The notes: generated by a model from the letters alone, not told the origin. Positions 1 to 6,483 are shown, numbered from the stretch's first letter. The stretch: 7,879 nt of DNA from SAR202 cluster bacterium (GCA_009392075.1 VFHG01000289.1:1-7879); one strand, 5' to 3'. Program-made: numbers and translations.

Positions 1-149
1 GCATGATGGGCGTGCCCGACTTCGAATACATCGTCGCCGAGCATCCCCTCTCCAGCCTCACGGATGAGGAATGCCGGGAACGGGCCGAGACACTGCTCCC
101 AGAAGTGGAACGCATCCTCGTAGGTAGCGCCGCTGCCAAAGCCGATTAA
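1..149 (+). CDS. C-terminal end of a UGSC-family-like protein (5' partial)
   Basis: An open frame enters from the left edge and ends at TAA 147-149. It shows about 48 residues, beginning around an ATG at 3 that need not be the true start. The tail reads as an aromatic/hydrophobic strand (PDFEYIVAEHP), then SSLTDEE, then an amphipathic helix (ECRERAETLLPEVERIL) and a short Ala-rich end. From memory this order (hydrophobic strand, HP, S-L-T-x-E-E, helix) matches the C-terminus of UGSC-motif proteins, a family of uncertain biochemical role. The diagnostic UGSC motif would lie upstream, outside the window, so the assignment rests on the tail alone. A strong terminator 30 bases downstream shows that this is the last gene of its transcript and separate from the redox operon that follows. 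Confidence 0.5.
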   Translation, partial: MMGVPDFEYIVAEHPLSSLTDEECRERAETLLPEVERILVGSAAAKAD

Positions 150-179
150 CCGGGCCCAACGGTTCACAGCAGAAACCCT

Positions 180-220
180 AAGAGTGCGCCCGATCAATTC
201 GGGGCGCACTCTTTTCTTTT
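180..220 (+). terminator. Intrinsic (rho-independent) terminator
   Basis: A perfect 12-bp stem is formed by AAGAGTGCGCCC (180-191) and GGGCGCACTCTT (202-213), with a 10-base loop. The 3' side runs into a T-rich tract, TTTTCTTTT (212-220). GC-rich stem plus U-tract is the classic intrinsic terminator layout. It lies 31 bases after the stop of the upstream gene and insulates the promoter at 341 from read-through. Confidence 0.93.
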
Positions 221-340
221 GAGGAATTCCCAAGGCGCCCTGAACGCCCACCATCTGCGCCCTTATCGCCATTCGACTGAGGGCTCCGAACCAGCTATTT
301 CGTCCGCTCCGCAATCACCCATCTGAAGGCTGATTTCTAG

Positions 341-369
341 TTGAATCACTCTTGGGGCTGTGATAGTAT
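341..369 (+). promoter_or_regulatory. Sigma70-like promoter of the nuoEFG-fnr operon
   Basis: TTGAAT (341-346) resembles the -35 box and TAGTAT (364-369) the -10 box. They are separated by exactly 17 bases, and TGA directly before the -10 gives the TGn of an extended -10 element. Each hexamer matches consensus at 4 of 6 positions. Transcription would start near 376. The position, after a terminator and ahead of a gene cluster, supports the call. Whether the host's housekeeping sigma factor uses this consensus is assumed. Confidence 0.5.
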
Positions 370-407
370 CGCGCTTAGATTGTTACTGATTTCACGAGCA
401 GAATTTC

Positions 408-423
408 CACGAATGAATTCGTG
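408..423. repeat. Perfect 7+7 inverted repeat in the operon leader
   Basis: CACGAAT (408-414) and ATTCGTG (417-423) are exact reverse complements separated by GA. A related string, TTTCACGAGCAGAA, sits just upstream (about 390-403) and partly repeats TTTCCACGAATGAA (404-417), so the site looks like a palindrome plus an imperfect extra half-site. It lies about 30-50 bases after the predicted transcription start. It could be a downstream operator or, less likely given the 2-base spacer, an RNA hairpin. No regulator family can be assigned from the bases. Confidence 0.4.
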
Positions 424-477
424 CCTGTCCACTGTAGAATCATCCTCAGCAAAGCCTGCCCCCAAGCCCGATCGATC

Positions 478-482
478 AGGAG
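478..482 (+). promoter_or_regulatory. Ribosome binding site deciding the nuoE start
   Basis: AGGAG lies 8 bases before ATG 491. It sets the nuoE start there rather than at the upstream in-frame TTG 341 or ATG 413. The extra 50 codons from TTG 341 would also have no counterpart in NuoE proteins. Confidence 0.8.
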
Positions 483-490
483 CCCAGACT

Positions 491-970
491 ATGAGTGGGC
501 TAGAAAAGCGGATTCACGACGCAGTCCACAGCCAGACGCAGCCGACCGTTACCGTATTGTCGTCTCTGCTCGCGGTTGAAGACGAATTGGGTTACATACC
601 CAAAGAAGCGCTTGATTTCGTGGCTGGTTTTTCTAATGCCACCGTCAACGATGTCTGGGCCGTTGCATCTTTTTACCCAAACTTCCGTTTTGAACCCCCT
701 GCCGATCACGTGGTCGAAGTCTGTTGGGGCGCCTCCTGCCATCTGGTGGGCGCCATGGGCGTCTTGAAGTCCGTCCTAGAAGCCGCTGGCATGGAAGATG
801 AAGGTGACACTCCAGACAAACGCCTCACTGTGAGAATGAATACTTGTCTTGGGGCTTGTTCCCAAGCCCCGGTGATGTCCATGGACCACCACTTGGCCGG
901 CAGGGTGAGTCCAGAGTCCGCCGCCAAGAATGTCGCTCATCTTTTGGAACAGGAAGGCCATGCCCGATAG
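491..970 (+). CDS. nuoE: NuoE-like [2Fe-2S] subunit of a NADH dehydrogenase module
   Basis: A 159-residue protein of normal NuoE/24-kDa size. An N-terminal helical segment (about 1-70) contains the family pattern LLAVEDELGYIPKEAL (26-41) and the stretch DVWAVASFYPNF (54-65). A thioredoxin-like ferredoxin domain follows, with all four [2Fe-2S] ligands: C78-x4-C83 (CWGASC) and C119-x3-C123 (CLGAC). In complex I and in diaphorase modules of NAD-linked formate dehydrogenases and bifurcating hydrogenases, this subunit sits on the FMN subunit and holds cluster N1a. It has no signal peptide or membrane segment, so it is cytoplasmic. It is the first gene of the operon and its last 11 bases overlap nuoF, which suggests coupled translation at equal dose. 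FdsG or HndA/HydC homologues share the domain, so the symbol is by fold and not by proven complex. Confidence 0.9.
   Translation: MSGLEKRIHDAVHSQTQPTVTVLSSLLAVEDELGYIPKEALDFVAGFSNATVNDVWAVASFYPNFRFEPPADHVVEVCWGASCHLVGAMGVLKSVLEAAGMEDEGDTPDKRLTVRMNTCLGACSQAPVMSMDHHLAGRVSPESAAKNVAHLLEQEGHAR
951..957 (+). promoter_or_regulatory. Ribosome binding site of nuoF inside nuoE
   Basis: AGGAAGG lies within the last codons of nuoE. Its AGGA (951-954) sits 5 bases before ATG 960. The in-frame ATG at 930 has no comparable purine tract, so 960 is preferred, giving an 11-base overlap with the nuoE stop at 968-970. Confidence 0.65.
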
Positions 971-2699
971 TTTTCCAAGTAGCTTTTTAGAGATCAGCGA
1001 AGAGGCTGTCAAGCGTTGGGAAGCGCTCAATGCGGGTGAGCGTCCTTGGATCCGTATCGGCACCGCCATTTGTGGCGAAGCCGCTGGCGCCTTCGCCGTA
1101 GCAGACGCGGTGGAGACGGAACTGGAAAGTCAGGGCGTCTCCGCTGGGGTTAGCCGGGTCGGCTGTCTGGGTCTGTGTTTCGCTGAACCTCTCTTAGATG
1201 TCCAACTTCCGGGAGGCCACCGCGTTTTCTACGGCAACGTGGATGTAGATGATGTTTCTGAGATCGTTTCGGCCCACGTCTCGGGCGGCAAGCCCGTTAC
1301 CGCCAAGGTTCTGGGTTATCTATTCCAGGAAGCGAGCGATGCCCCGGTCCCTGATGGCATCCCCGACCTGAATCAGCACCCCATGCGAATCTGGGAGGAC
1401 CGCATCGTCCTCAGGAACCACGGTAACATCGACCCCATGGACATCTACCAGTACGTGGCCAACGGCGGTTACCAGGCCCTGCACAAATCGCTCAACGAGC
1501 TTAACCGTGAACAGACCCTGGATGAGGTCAAGGCTTCGGGACTCAGGGGCCGCGGCGGAGCGGCCTTCCCCACAGCCACCAAATGGAGCTTTCTGGCGGG
1601 GAGCCCGGCCCCCGAGAAGTATGTCCTCTGCAATTGCGAAGAGGGCGACCCGGGCGCTTTCAACGACAAGAACATCCTAGAAAGCGACCCTGGTAGCCTG
1701 GTGGAAGGGGTGATCATCGCCGGGTATGCCACCGGCGCCAGCAAGGGATACATCTTCATCCGCCACGGTCATAACGGCCCCATCGACCGGTGCCGCGCCG
1801 CGGTTGAACAAGCCAGGGAATTGGGATTCTTGGGCGAGAACATTATGGGCTCCGATTTCAGCTACGAAATAGAGATTGCTCTCACCGGAGATTCCTATGT
1901 GGCCGGTGAGGAATCGGCGCTGATGGAAGCTATCGAAGGCAAGCGGGCGATGCCCCGGTTCCGTCCGCCATTCCCGGCACAGGTCGGGCTCTTTGGCAAG
2001 CCCACCAACATCAACAACGTCAAAACCCTCGCCTACGTGCCTGAGATCGTTTCTAAGGGCGGGGAGTGGTTCGCCGGTATCGGCCACGACACCAGCACCG
2101 GCACGGTCATCCTATGCCTGTCGGGGAACCTGAAATACACCGGGATGCTGGAAGTGCCGCTGGGCATGAACCTGAAAGACGTAATCTACGAAGCGGCCGG
2201 CGGCATGCGCGGCGGCAAGACCCTGAAATTTCTCCAGACCGGCGGGCCACTGGGCGGAGTCTTGGGCGCGGACAATATCGATATTCTTCTGGACTTCGAG
2301 GTCCTGAGAGCGGCGGGCGCCATCGTCGGATCCGGCGGTCTCATCGCCGCTGACGACAGCGTGTGTATAGTGGATATGACGCGGTCGCTGATCGCCTTCT
2401 GCCAGTACGAGTCCTGCGGCAAGTGTTTCCCCTGCCGAATGGGCATGAGCCACCTGCTTGAGGTTCTGGAGCGCATCTGCCAGCTTGAGGGCACCAGCGA
2501 AGACCTTACTCTTATGCGGAGCATCGGCGAGAACATGCAGGCAGGCTCCCTCTGCGGCCACGGCCAACTGGGATTCAACCCTGTCTCATCGGCCCTGCGC
2601 TACTTTGGGCCGGAGTTCGACACTCATATCATTGACCGGATATGCCCCACTGGGACGTGTCTGATGCCCCGTTATTCTCCCGCGCTGGCGCGCCGTTAA
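960..2699 (+). CDS. nuoF: NuoF-like FMN/NADH-binding subunit with N-terminal thioredoxin-like domain
   Basis: A 579-residue flavoprotein subunit that should oxidise or reduce NAD(H) at FMN and pass electrons to Fe-S clusters. Residues 30-105 are a thioredoxin-like ferredoxin domain as in HydB/HndC/FdsB-type proteins, but only three of four usual Cys are present (C38, then C69-x3-C73), so its [2Fe-2S] cluster may be lost. The NADH/FMN core follows: glycine-rich loop GLRGRGGAAFPTATKW (194-209), where Ala206 replaces a usual Gly; CEEGDPGAF (226-234) at the FMN site; then ALTGDSYVAGEESALMEA (307-324). The [4Fe-4S] N3 ligands are intact: C486, C489, C492 (ESCGKCFPCR) and C532. The chain stops soon after CPTGTC (562-567) and lacks the C-terminal 2[4Fe-4S] ferredoxin found on HydB-type relatives. 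It overlaps nuoE and precedes the nuoG-like gene by 55 bases. HydB/FdsB-like is an equally fair family label. Confidence 0.92.
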   Translation: MPDSFPSSFLEISEEAVKRWEALNAGERPWIRIGTAICGEAAGAFAVADAVETELESQGVSAGVSRVGCLGLCFAEPLLDVQLPGGHRVFYGNVDVDDVSEIVSAHVSGGKPVTAKVLGYLFQEASDAPVPDGIPDLNQHPMRIWEDRIVLRNHGNIDPMDIYQYVANGGYQALHKSLNELNREQTLDEVKASGLRGRGGAAFPTATKWSFLAGSPAPEKYVLCNCEEGDPGAFNDKNILESDPGSLVEGVIIAGYATGASKGYIFIRHGHNGPIDRCRAAVEQARELGFLGENIMGSDFSYEIEIALTGDSYVAGEESALMEAIEGKRAMPRFRPPFPAQVGLFGKPTNINNVKTLAYVPEIVSKGGEWFAGIGHDTSTGTVILCLSGNLKYTGMLEVPLGMNLKDVIYEAAGGMRGGKTLKFLQTGGPLGGVLGADNIDILLDFEVLRAAGAIVGSGGLIAADDSVCIVDMTRSLIAFCQYESCGKCFPCRMGMSHLLEVLERICQLEGTSEDLTLMRSIGENMQAGSLCGHGQLGFNPVSSALRYFGPEFDTHIIDRICPTGTCLMPRYSPALARR

Positions 2700-2718
2700 C
2701 CTGAACAGAAAATTACCC

Positions 2719-2733
2719 GGCCAGCACCTGGCC
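2719..2733. repeat. Small hairpin between nuoF and the nuoG-like gene
   Basis: GGCCAG (2719-2724) and CTGGCC (2728-2733) can pair as a GC-rich 6-bp stem with a CAC loop. No T-tract follows, so it is not an intrinsic terminator. It lies 9 bases before the purine-rich AGAGG (2743-2747) that serves the next start codon. It could modulate mRNA stability or ribosome access, or be chance. Confidence 0.35.
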
Positions 2734-2754
2734 AGGAGATATAGAGGCTGTTGA

Positions 2755-5577
2755 ATGGCCGACGACATAACAATCAGTTTTGATGGGCAAGAGGTCAAGA
2801 CCCAACCGGGCAAGATGCTGCTGGAAGCGGCCATCGAAGCCGGGGTCTACGTGCCATATCTTTGTTATCACCCTGGGATGAAGCCGTTTGCCGCCTGCCG
2901 CATGTGCGTGGTTAGCGTGGAAGGACAACGCGGCTTTCCAACCTCGTGCACCACGCCCGTGGCCGACGGCATGAAGGTTCAGACCGCTTCAACCGAGGTC
3001 AACGACTTGCGCCGCTCAGTGATGGAAATGATCATCGCCGAGCACCCCAACGGCTGTCTTACCTGCCACCGGGTCGACATCTGCGGCCCTACCGATGTTT
3101 GCCTGCGCCATGTATCGGTCAACGACCGCTGTGTGACCTGCCCCAAGAATGAACGGTGTGAACTGAAAGACACCGTCCGCTATCTGGGCATGAGCCTGGA
3201 ATCGCCCCTCCAGTACAAGTACCGGGAGATTCCCCTGGAAGTGGCCGATCCATTCTACGACCGTGACTACAACCTATGCATCGTCTGCGGACGCTGCGTC
3301 AATGCCTGTGAGCAGTTGCGTGGTGACGACGCCATCGCGTTTACGATGCGCAGTGGACAGGCGCTGGTGGGCACGTCCTTCGGGACATCCCTGCTGGAGT
3401 CTGGCTGCGAATTTTGCGGCGCCTGTATCGATGTCTGTCCGGTGGGCGCCCTGGTCGAACGGGACCACAAATGGGACAAACCCCGGAAGGTGGAACGGAC
3501 GATTTGCCCCCTCTGCCCGGTGGGCTGCCAGATGAACGTCGAGTACGATGGCGACGGCACGCTGATCAGGGTAGTGCCGGAGATCAACTCCCCCGCCAAT
3601 CACGGCCAAGCCTGCTTCAAAGGCAAGTTCGGCCTCCAATTCGTCAACGACACCAGCCGGCTGCATACCCCGCTGGTCCGCCGCGACGGCCAACTCGTTG
3701 AGGCGACTTGGGACGAAGCATTGGAAGTGGTGGCTGCGAGATTGGCCGAATATTCCGGTGATTCATTCGCGTTCCTGACCTCGCCCAGCAGCACCAATGA
3801 AGAGCACTACTTGGCGCAGAAGTTCGCCAGGACCGCCATGAAATCCAATAACGTTGACCAGACCTCCAACACCCAGCCCGAGTTGACCCTAGGGTTGGAG
3901 CAGTCGTTGGGTCACGCCGGCGCCACCAATCCCATCTGGGACCTAGAGCAGTCCGGCTGCATCCTGGTCTTCAGCAGCAACGTCACCGAGGAACATAACG
4001 TGGTCGGTGTGCCTATCAAACGGGCGGCCCGAAAAGACACCAAGCTGGTTGTGATCGATTCCCGAGAGGTCGAACTGACCCGCTACGCCCACATCTGGTT
4101 GCGCCCGGCGCCCGGCACTGAGCAACTGCTGCTGGGCGGACTGTTGAAATCGGTCATCGACCAGGGATTCCAGAAAGACGATTGGCTGGCCGAGAACTGT
4201 GAAAGCCCGGCTACTCTCCAGTACGCACTCAGCGCCTTGGACCTGGATGAGATTGCGAAAACAACCCAGGTCGATGCCGCGGATATAGCCGAGGCGGCCC
4301 GCTTGTACGGTGAAGCCGAGACTAGCGCGTTGGTCTACGCTCTGGACAACATCCAACCAAAGCTGGCCCGAGACTGCGTCCTGTCTTTGGTGAACCTGGC
4401 TTTGGTGACCGGCAACATAGGTAAAACGGGCGCCGGTATCTACCCCATGCGGCCCGGAGCCAACGAACAGGGCGCTTGGGATGTCGGATGCGTGCCCGAC
4501 CGGCTGCCCGGATACCGGTGGGTTTCCAACCCGAACGACCGGCAAGCCTTAGAGACGCTTTGGGATTCGAGTATCCCCGAGATTCCCGGACTTCACTTGG
4601 CGCAAATCATCGAAGCCGCCGCGTCCGGACGGGTCAAATCCATGTTCCTGATCGGGGCCAGTCCGAATTTCACCAACGGAAAGCTTGGCGACGGCCTGGC
4701 TGCCTTAGACAACCTGGAATTTCTGGTGGTCTGCGATTCTTTTCTGACCGACGCCGCCCAACGGGCCGACGTAGTCTTGCCACGCGCGACGTTCGCAGAG
4801 AAAGACGGCACCTTCACCAACCTGGAGCGGCGCATCCAGCGTCTGAAACCTGGCAAATCGCTGCCTGAAGGCGGCGCCCGCCCGGAATGGCAGGTGATCT
4901 GTGACGTGGCCCATAAGATGGGAGCGCCTGGCTTTATCCAAGCATCGCCCTCTGAGACAATGGATGAAATAGCGCGGGTAGCGCCGGTTTATGCTGGGGT
5001 TTCTTATCGAAGTCTGGCCAATCAGGGCGGACTCACCTTTAAAACCGATTTAAAGAGTCCGCAGCCAACCCAGGTGCTGTACGCTAGCCGGGAGGATCGT
5101 GGTCTCCAATGGCCGGTCCAAGACGGCGGCAAGAGCACACCGGTACTGCACGAAGGCGGATTTAAAGACCGAAGGGCGGAGCCCACCACCCCGGCCTTCG
5201 TATCGGCCGATGTTGAATTGGAAGCCGATTTCCCGCTGTGGTTCGTGCCGGGAAGAGTACTATTACAGCAAGAACGGGAGATCAAAATCATCCAAGGACG
5301 GCGTAACAGTATCCAAAGGGATGAGATAATTGAGTTGAACCCTGTTGACGCCGCCTCGATGTCCATCGAAGAAGGCGCAAACGTGGTCGTGGAGATGTCC
5401 ATCGGCAGTCTTGTCGGACTGGCCACCATCAACGAAGCTGTCCCAGTGGGTGTCGTCGCCTCAACCTCCCTCTTTGGGCAGTTGGCGATAGACTTACAGA
5501 TCTCCGACGAGATGGAGCCTGCGTCCCGGGTGCCTGGATTGGACATACGCCCGGCCCGTCTGAGCAAGGGCGGCTAG
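2755..5577 (+). CDS. NuoG-like / formate dehydrogenase alpha-like iron-sulfur protein without catalytic Cys/Sec
   Basis: A 940-residue protein starting at ATG 2755, with AGAGG 7 bases upstream. Order: plant-type [2Fe-2S] ferredoxin (C37, C48, C51, C65); His-Cys cluster region with H97 and an unusual doubled C-x2-C-x5-C (C101/104/110 and C126/129/135, plus C116); two [4Fe-4S] ferredoxin motifs (C175/178/181/185 and C218/221/224/228); molybdopterin-oxidoreductase [4Fe-4S] site (C251, C254, C258, C287); molybdopterin-type domains (about 300-720), including RPGANEQGAWDVG (566-578) and FAEKDGTFTNLERRIQR (680-696); and a C-terminal dinucleotide-binding-like domain (about 826-935). Where formate dehydrogenases have NNVD-x5-(Sec/Cys)-His, this protein has NNVDQTSNTQP (365-375), so the catalytic residues are Gln374-Pro375. 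It probably conducts electrons from NuoF as NuoG does. Whether it binds molybdopterin is open. No Tat signal is present, so it is cytoplasmic. An automatic label of formate dehydrogenase would overcall the chemistry. Confidence 0.88.
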   Translation: MADDITISFDGQEVKTQPGKMLLEAAIEAGVYVPYLCYHPGMKPFAACRMCVVSVEGQRGFPTSCTTPVADGMKVQTASTEVNDLRRSVMEMIIAEHPNGCLTCHRVDICGPTDVCLRHVSVNDRCVTCPKNERCELKDTVRYLGMSLESPLQYKYREIPLEVADPFYDRDYNLCIVCGRCVNACEQLRGDDAIAFTMRSGQALVGTSFGTSLLESGCEFCGACIDVCPVGALVERDHKWDKPRKVERTICPLCPVGCQMNVEYDGDGTLIRVVPEINSPANHGQACFKGKFGLQFVNDTSRLHTPLVRRDGQLVEATWDEALEVVAARLAEYSGDSFAFLTSPSSTNEEHYLAQKFARTAMKSNNVDQTSNTQPELTLGLEQSLGHAGATNPIWDLEQSGCILVFSSNVTEEHNVVGVPIKRAARKDTKLVVIDSREVELTRYAHIWLRPAPGTEQLLLGGLLKSVIDQGFQKDDWLAENCESPATLQYALSALDLDEIAKTTQVDAADIAEAARLYGEAETSALVYALDNIQPKLARDCVLSLVNLALVTGNIGKTGAGIYPMRPGANEQGAWDVGCVPDRLPGYRWVSNPNDRQALETLWDSSIPEIPGLHLAQIIEAAASGRVKSMFLIGASPNFTNGKLGDGLAALDNLEFLVVCDSFLTDAAQRADVVLPRATFAEKDGTFTNLERRIQRLKPGKSLPEGGARPEWQVICDVAHKMGAPGFIQASPSETMDEIARVAPVYAGVSYRSLANQGGLTFKTDLKSPQPTQVLYASREDRGLQWPVQDGGKSTPVLHEGGFKDRRAEPTTPAFVSADVELEADFPLWFVPGRVLLQQEREIKIIQGRRNSIQRDEIIELNPVDAASMSIEEGANVVVEMSIGSLVGLATINEAVPVGVVASTSLFGQLAIDLQISDEMEPASRVPGLDIRPARLSKGG

Positions 5578-5594
5578 GAGAGGACTTGAAGACA

Positions 5595-5619
5595 TTGAAA
5601 CCTGGCCCAATGGTATTAA
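5595..5619 (+). promoter_or_regulatory. Possible internal extended -10 promoter ahead of the FNR-like gene
   Basis: In the 88-base gap after the nuoG-like gene, TGGTATTAA (5611-5619) matches an extended -10 element (TGn plus TATTAA). TTGAAA at 5595-5600 is only 13 bases upstream, too close for a normal -35, so the match rests on the extended -10 alone. The patch is AT-rich compared with its surroundings. It could give separate expression of the flavoprotein in addition to read-through from the operon promoter. Confidence 0.22.
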
Positions 5620-5665
5620 ATGAACCCGGTGGCATCAATAAACGGCAATAGACCTAAGGAGTGAC

Positions 5666-6442
5666 ATGGTAGAGGTAACATCCACGGCGTCAGCCGGAGT
5701 TTCCGACCTGACCCCAAACCCAAAGTTTCCCACGGCTACGCTAGTGGAGCGCCGGGACACGACCGAAGACCTGATGGTCATCAAGTTAGAGGTCTCGGAA
5801 CAATTCAATTTCAAACCCGGTCAGTATTGCACCTTGGGGCTGGGCAAGATCGAAAGGGCCTACTCCATCGTCTCCGCTCCCTACGAAAAGAATCTTGAGA
5901 TCTTCGTGGAATTGGTGCTCGAAGGGGAATTGACCCCCAAGATGTGGGACCTGAAATTGGGCGATAGGATGTCGGTTCGCCCCAGAGCCAAGGGTATCTT
6001 CACCATGGACCGGAAGATGCATCACCACTTCATGCTCTCCACCGTCACCGGCCTCGCGCCATCGATGAGCATGGTACGGCAGTACCTGCACGACGGCCCC
6101 GAAGAAGCTAGCGGAAATCACGTTTTTTACATCATGTACGGCGCCAGCTACATCGATGAACTGACCTATGACGTGGAGATTCAAGAACTTGCCGACAATC
6201 ACCCCGACGTAGTGAGATTCGTCCCCACCATCAGCCGCCCCACCGAGGAGCGGAACTCCGAATGGAAAGGCGTCACCGGCCGGGTTAACAACATTGCCGA
6301 GGAATACCTAGCAAAGTTTGACCTGCCTAAAGACGACACCAAGGTCTACGCTTGTGGCCACCCAGGTATGATCGAAGACATGAAGGAAAAGCTGGTACCC
6401 CAAGGTTGGAACTTCATCGAAGAACGTTTCTGGAAACCCTAG
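5666..6442 (+). CDS. Ferredoxin-NAD(P)+ reductase-type flavoprotein (FNR family)
   Basis: A 258-residue cytoplasmic protein of the compact bacterial FNR (Fpr-like) size. The start is fixed by TAAGGAGT (5655-5662), 3 bases before ATG 5666. The FAD-binding barrel (about 22-115) contains PGQY (51-54), the flavin-contacting RAYSIVS (64-70) and GELT with a following LKLGD (87-100). The pyridine-nucleotide domain (about 122-258) has VTGLAPSMSMVR (127-138), a variant of the usual GTGxAP loop, then YGAS (158-161), YACGHPGM (228-235) and a C-terminal FWKP. The family moves electrons between reduced ferredoxin or flavodoxin and NAD(P). No ferredoxin domain is fused to it. It lies 88 bases after the nuoG-like gene on the same strand with no terminator between, so it may be the cassette's outlet to NADP(H). 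Its cofactor choice (NADP or NAD) cannot be read with confidence. Confidence 0.9.
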   Translation: MVEVTSTASAGVSDLTPNPKFPTATLVERRDTTEDLMVIKLEVSEQFNFKPGQYCTLGLGKIERAYSIVSAPYEKNLEIFVELVLEGELTPKMWDLKLGDRMSVRPRAKGIFTMDRKMHHHFMLSTVTGLAPSMSMVRQYLHDGPEEASGNHVFYIMYGASYIDELTYDVEIQELADNHPDVVRFVPTISRPTEERNSEWKGVTGRVNNIAEEYLAKFDLPKDDTKVYACGHPGMIEDMKEKLVPQGWNFIEERFWKP

Positions 6443-6464
6443 TCGTCGGGTAAACGGAAAATGT

Positions 6465-6483
6465 CCCTTCTCCCTCGGAAGGG
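6465..6483. repeat. Small REP-like palindrome after the FNR-like gene
   Basis: CCCTTC (6465-6470) pairs with GAAGGG (6478-6483) around a 7-base loop and is followed by GAAAGGTTAGG. The C/T-rich then G/A-rich wording resembles dispersed palindromes common in intergenic DNA of many bacteria. There is no T-tract, so it is a poor intrinsic terminator. About 20-45 bases further on, GAAGTCGAGA (6501-6510) is nearly repeated as GAAGTCGGAGA (6519-6529), and CCGAC (6496-6500) can pair with GTCGG (6522-6526). The rest of the spacer up to mutS shows nothing else I can name. Confidence 0.35.

Larger units (their letters stand above)
150..490. other. Intergenic region between UGSC-like gene and nuoE
   Basis: This 341-base gap holds no credible gene. 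Its left third contains the intrinsic terminator (180-220). Bases 221-340 show nothing I can name. The right part carries a promoter-like element (341-369), a perfect palindrome (408-423) and the nuoE Shine-Dalgarno (478-482). An open frame that could start with TTG at 341 runs into nuoE, but TTG 341 is better explained as the first bases of the -35 box. The predicted transcript would have an untranslated leader of roughly 115 bases. Confidence 0.8.

Noticed and set aside
341..490. A 50-residue N-terminal extension of nuoE starting at TTG 341
   Set aside because: It has no Shine-Dalgarno and no resemblance to NuoE, and its TTG is part of a well-spaced -35/-10 pair. ATG 491 has AGGAG at ideal distance.
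3943..4545. Long antisense open frame (about 200 codons, - strand) inside the nuoG-like gene
   Set aside because: It lies wholly opposite a strongly supported coding region and has no recognisable domain; it is a frame shadow of GC-rich codon use.
5022..5567. Antisense open frame (about 181 codons, - strand) over the 3' end of the nuoG-like gene
   Set aside because: Same reasoning: low-complexity Ser/Pro-rich translation, no family pattern, entirely within a real gene.
2755..5577. Calling the large subunit a functional NAD-dependent formate dehydrogenase
   Set aside because: The Sec/Cys and His that define the active site are Gln374 and Pro375.
6465..6483. Intrinsic terminator for the redox operon
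   Set aside because: The 6-bp stem is short and no T-tract follows it.
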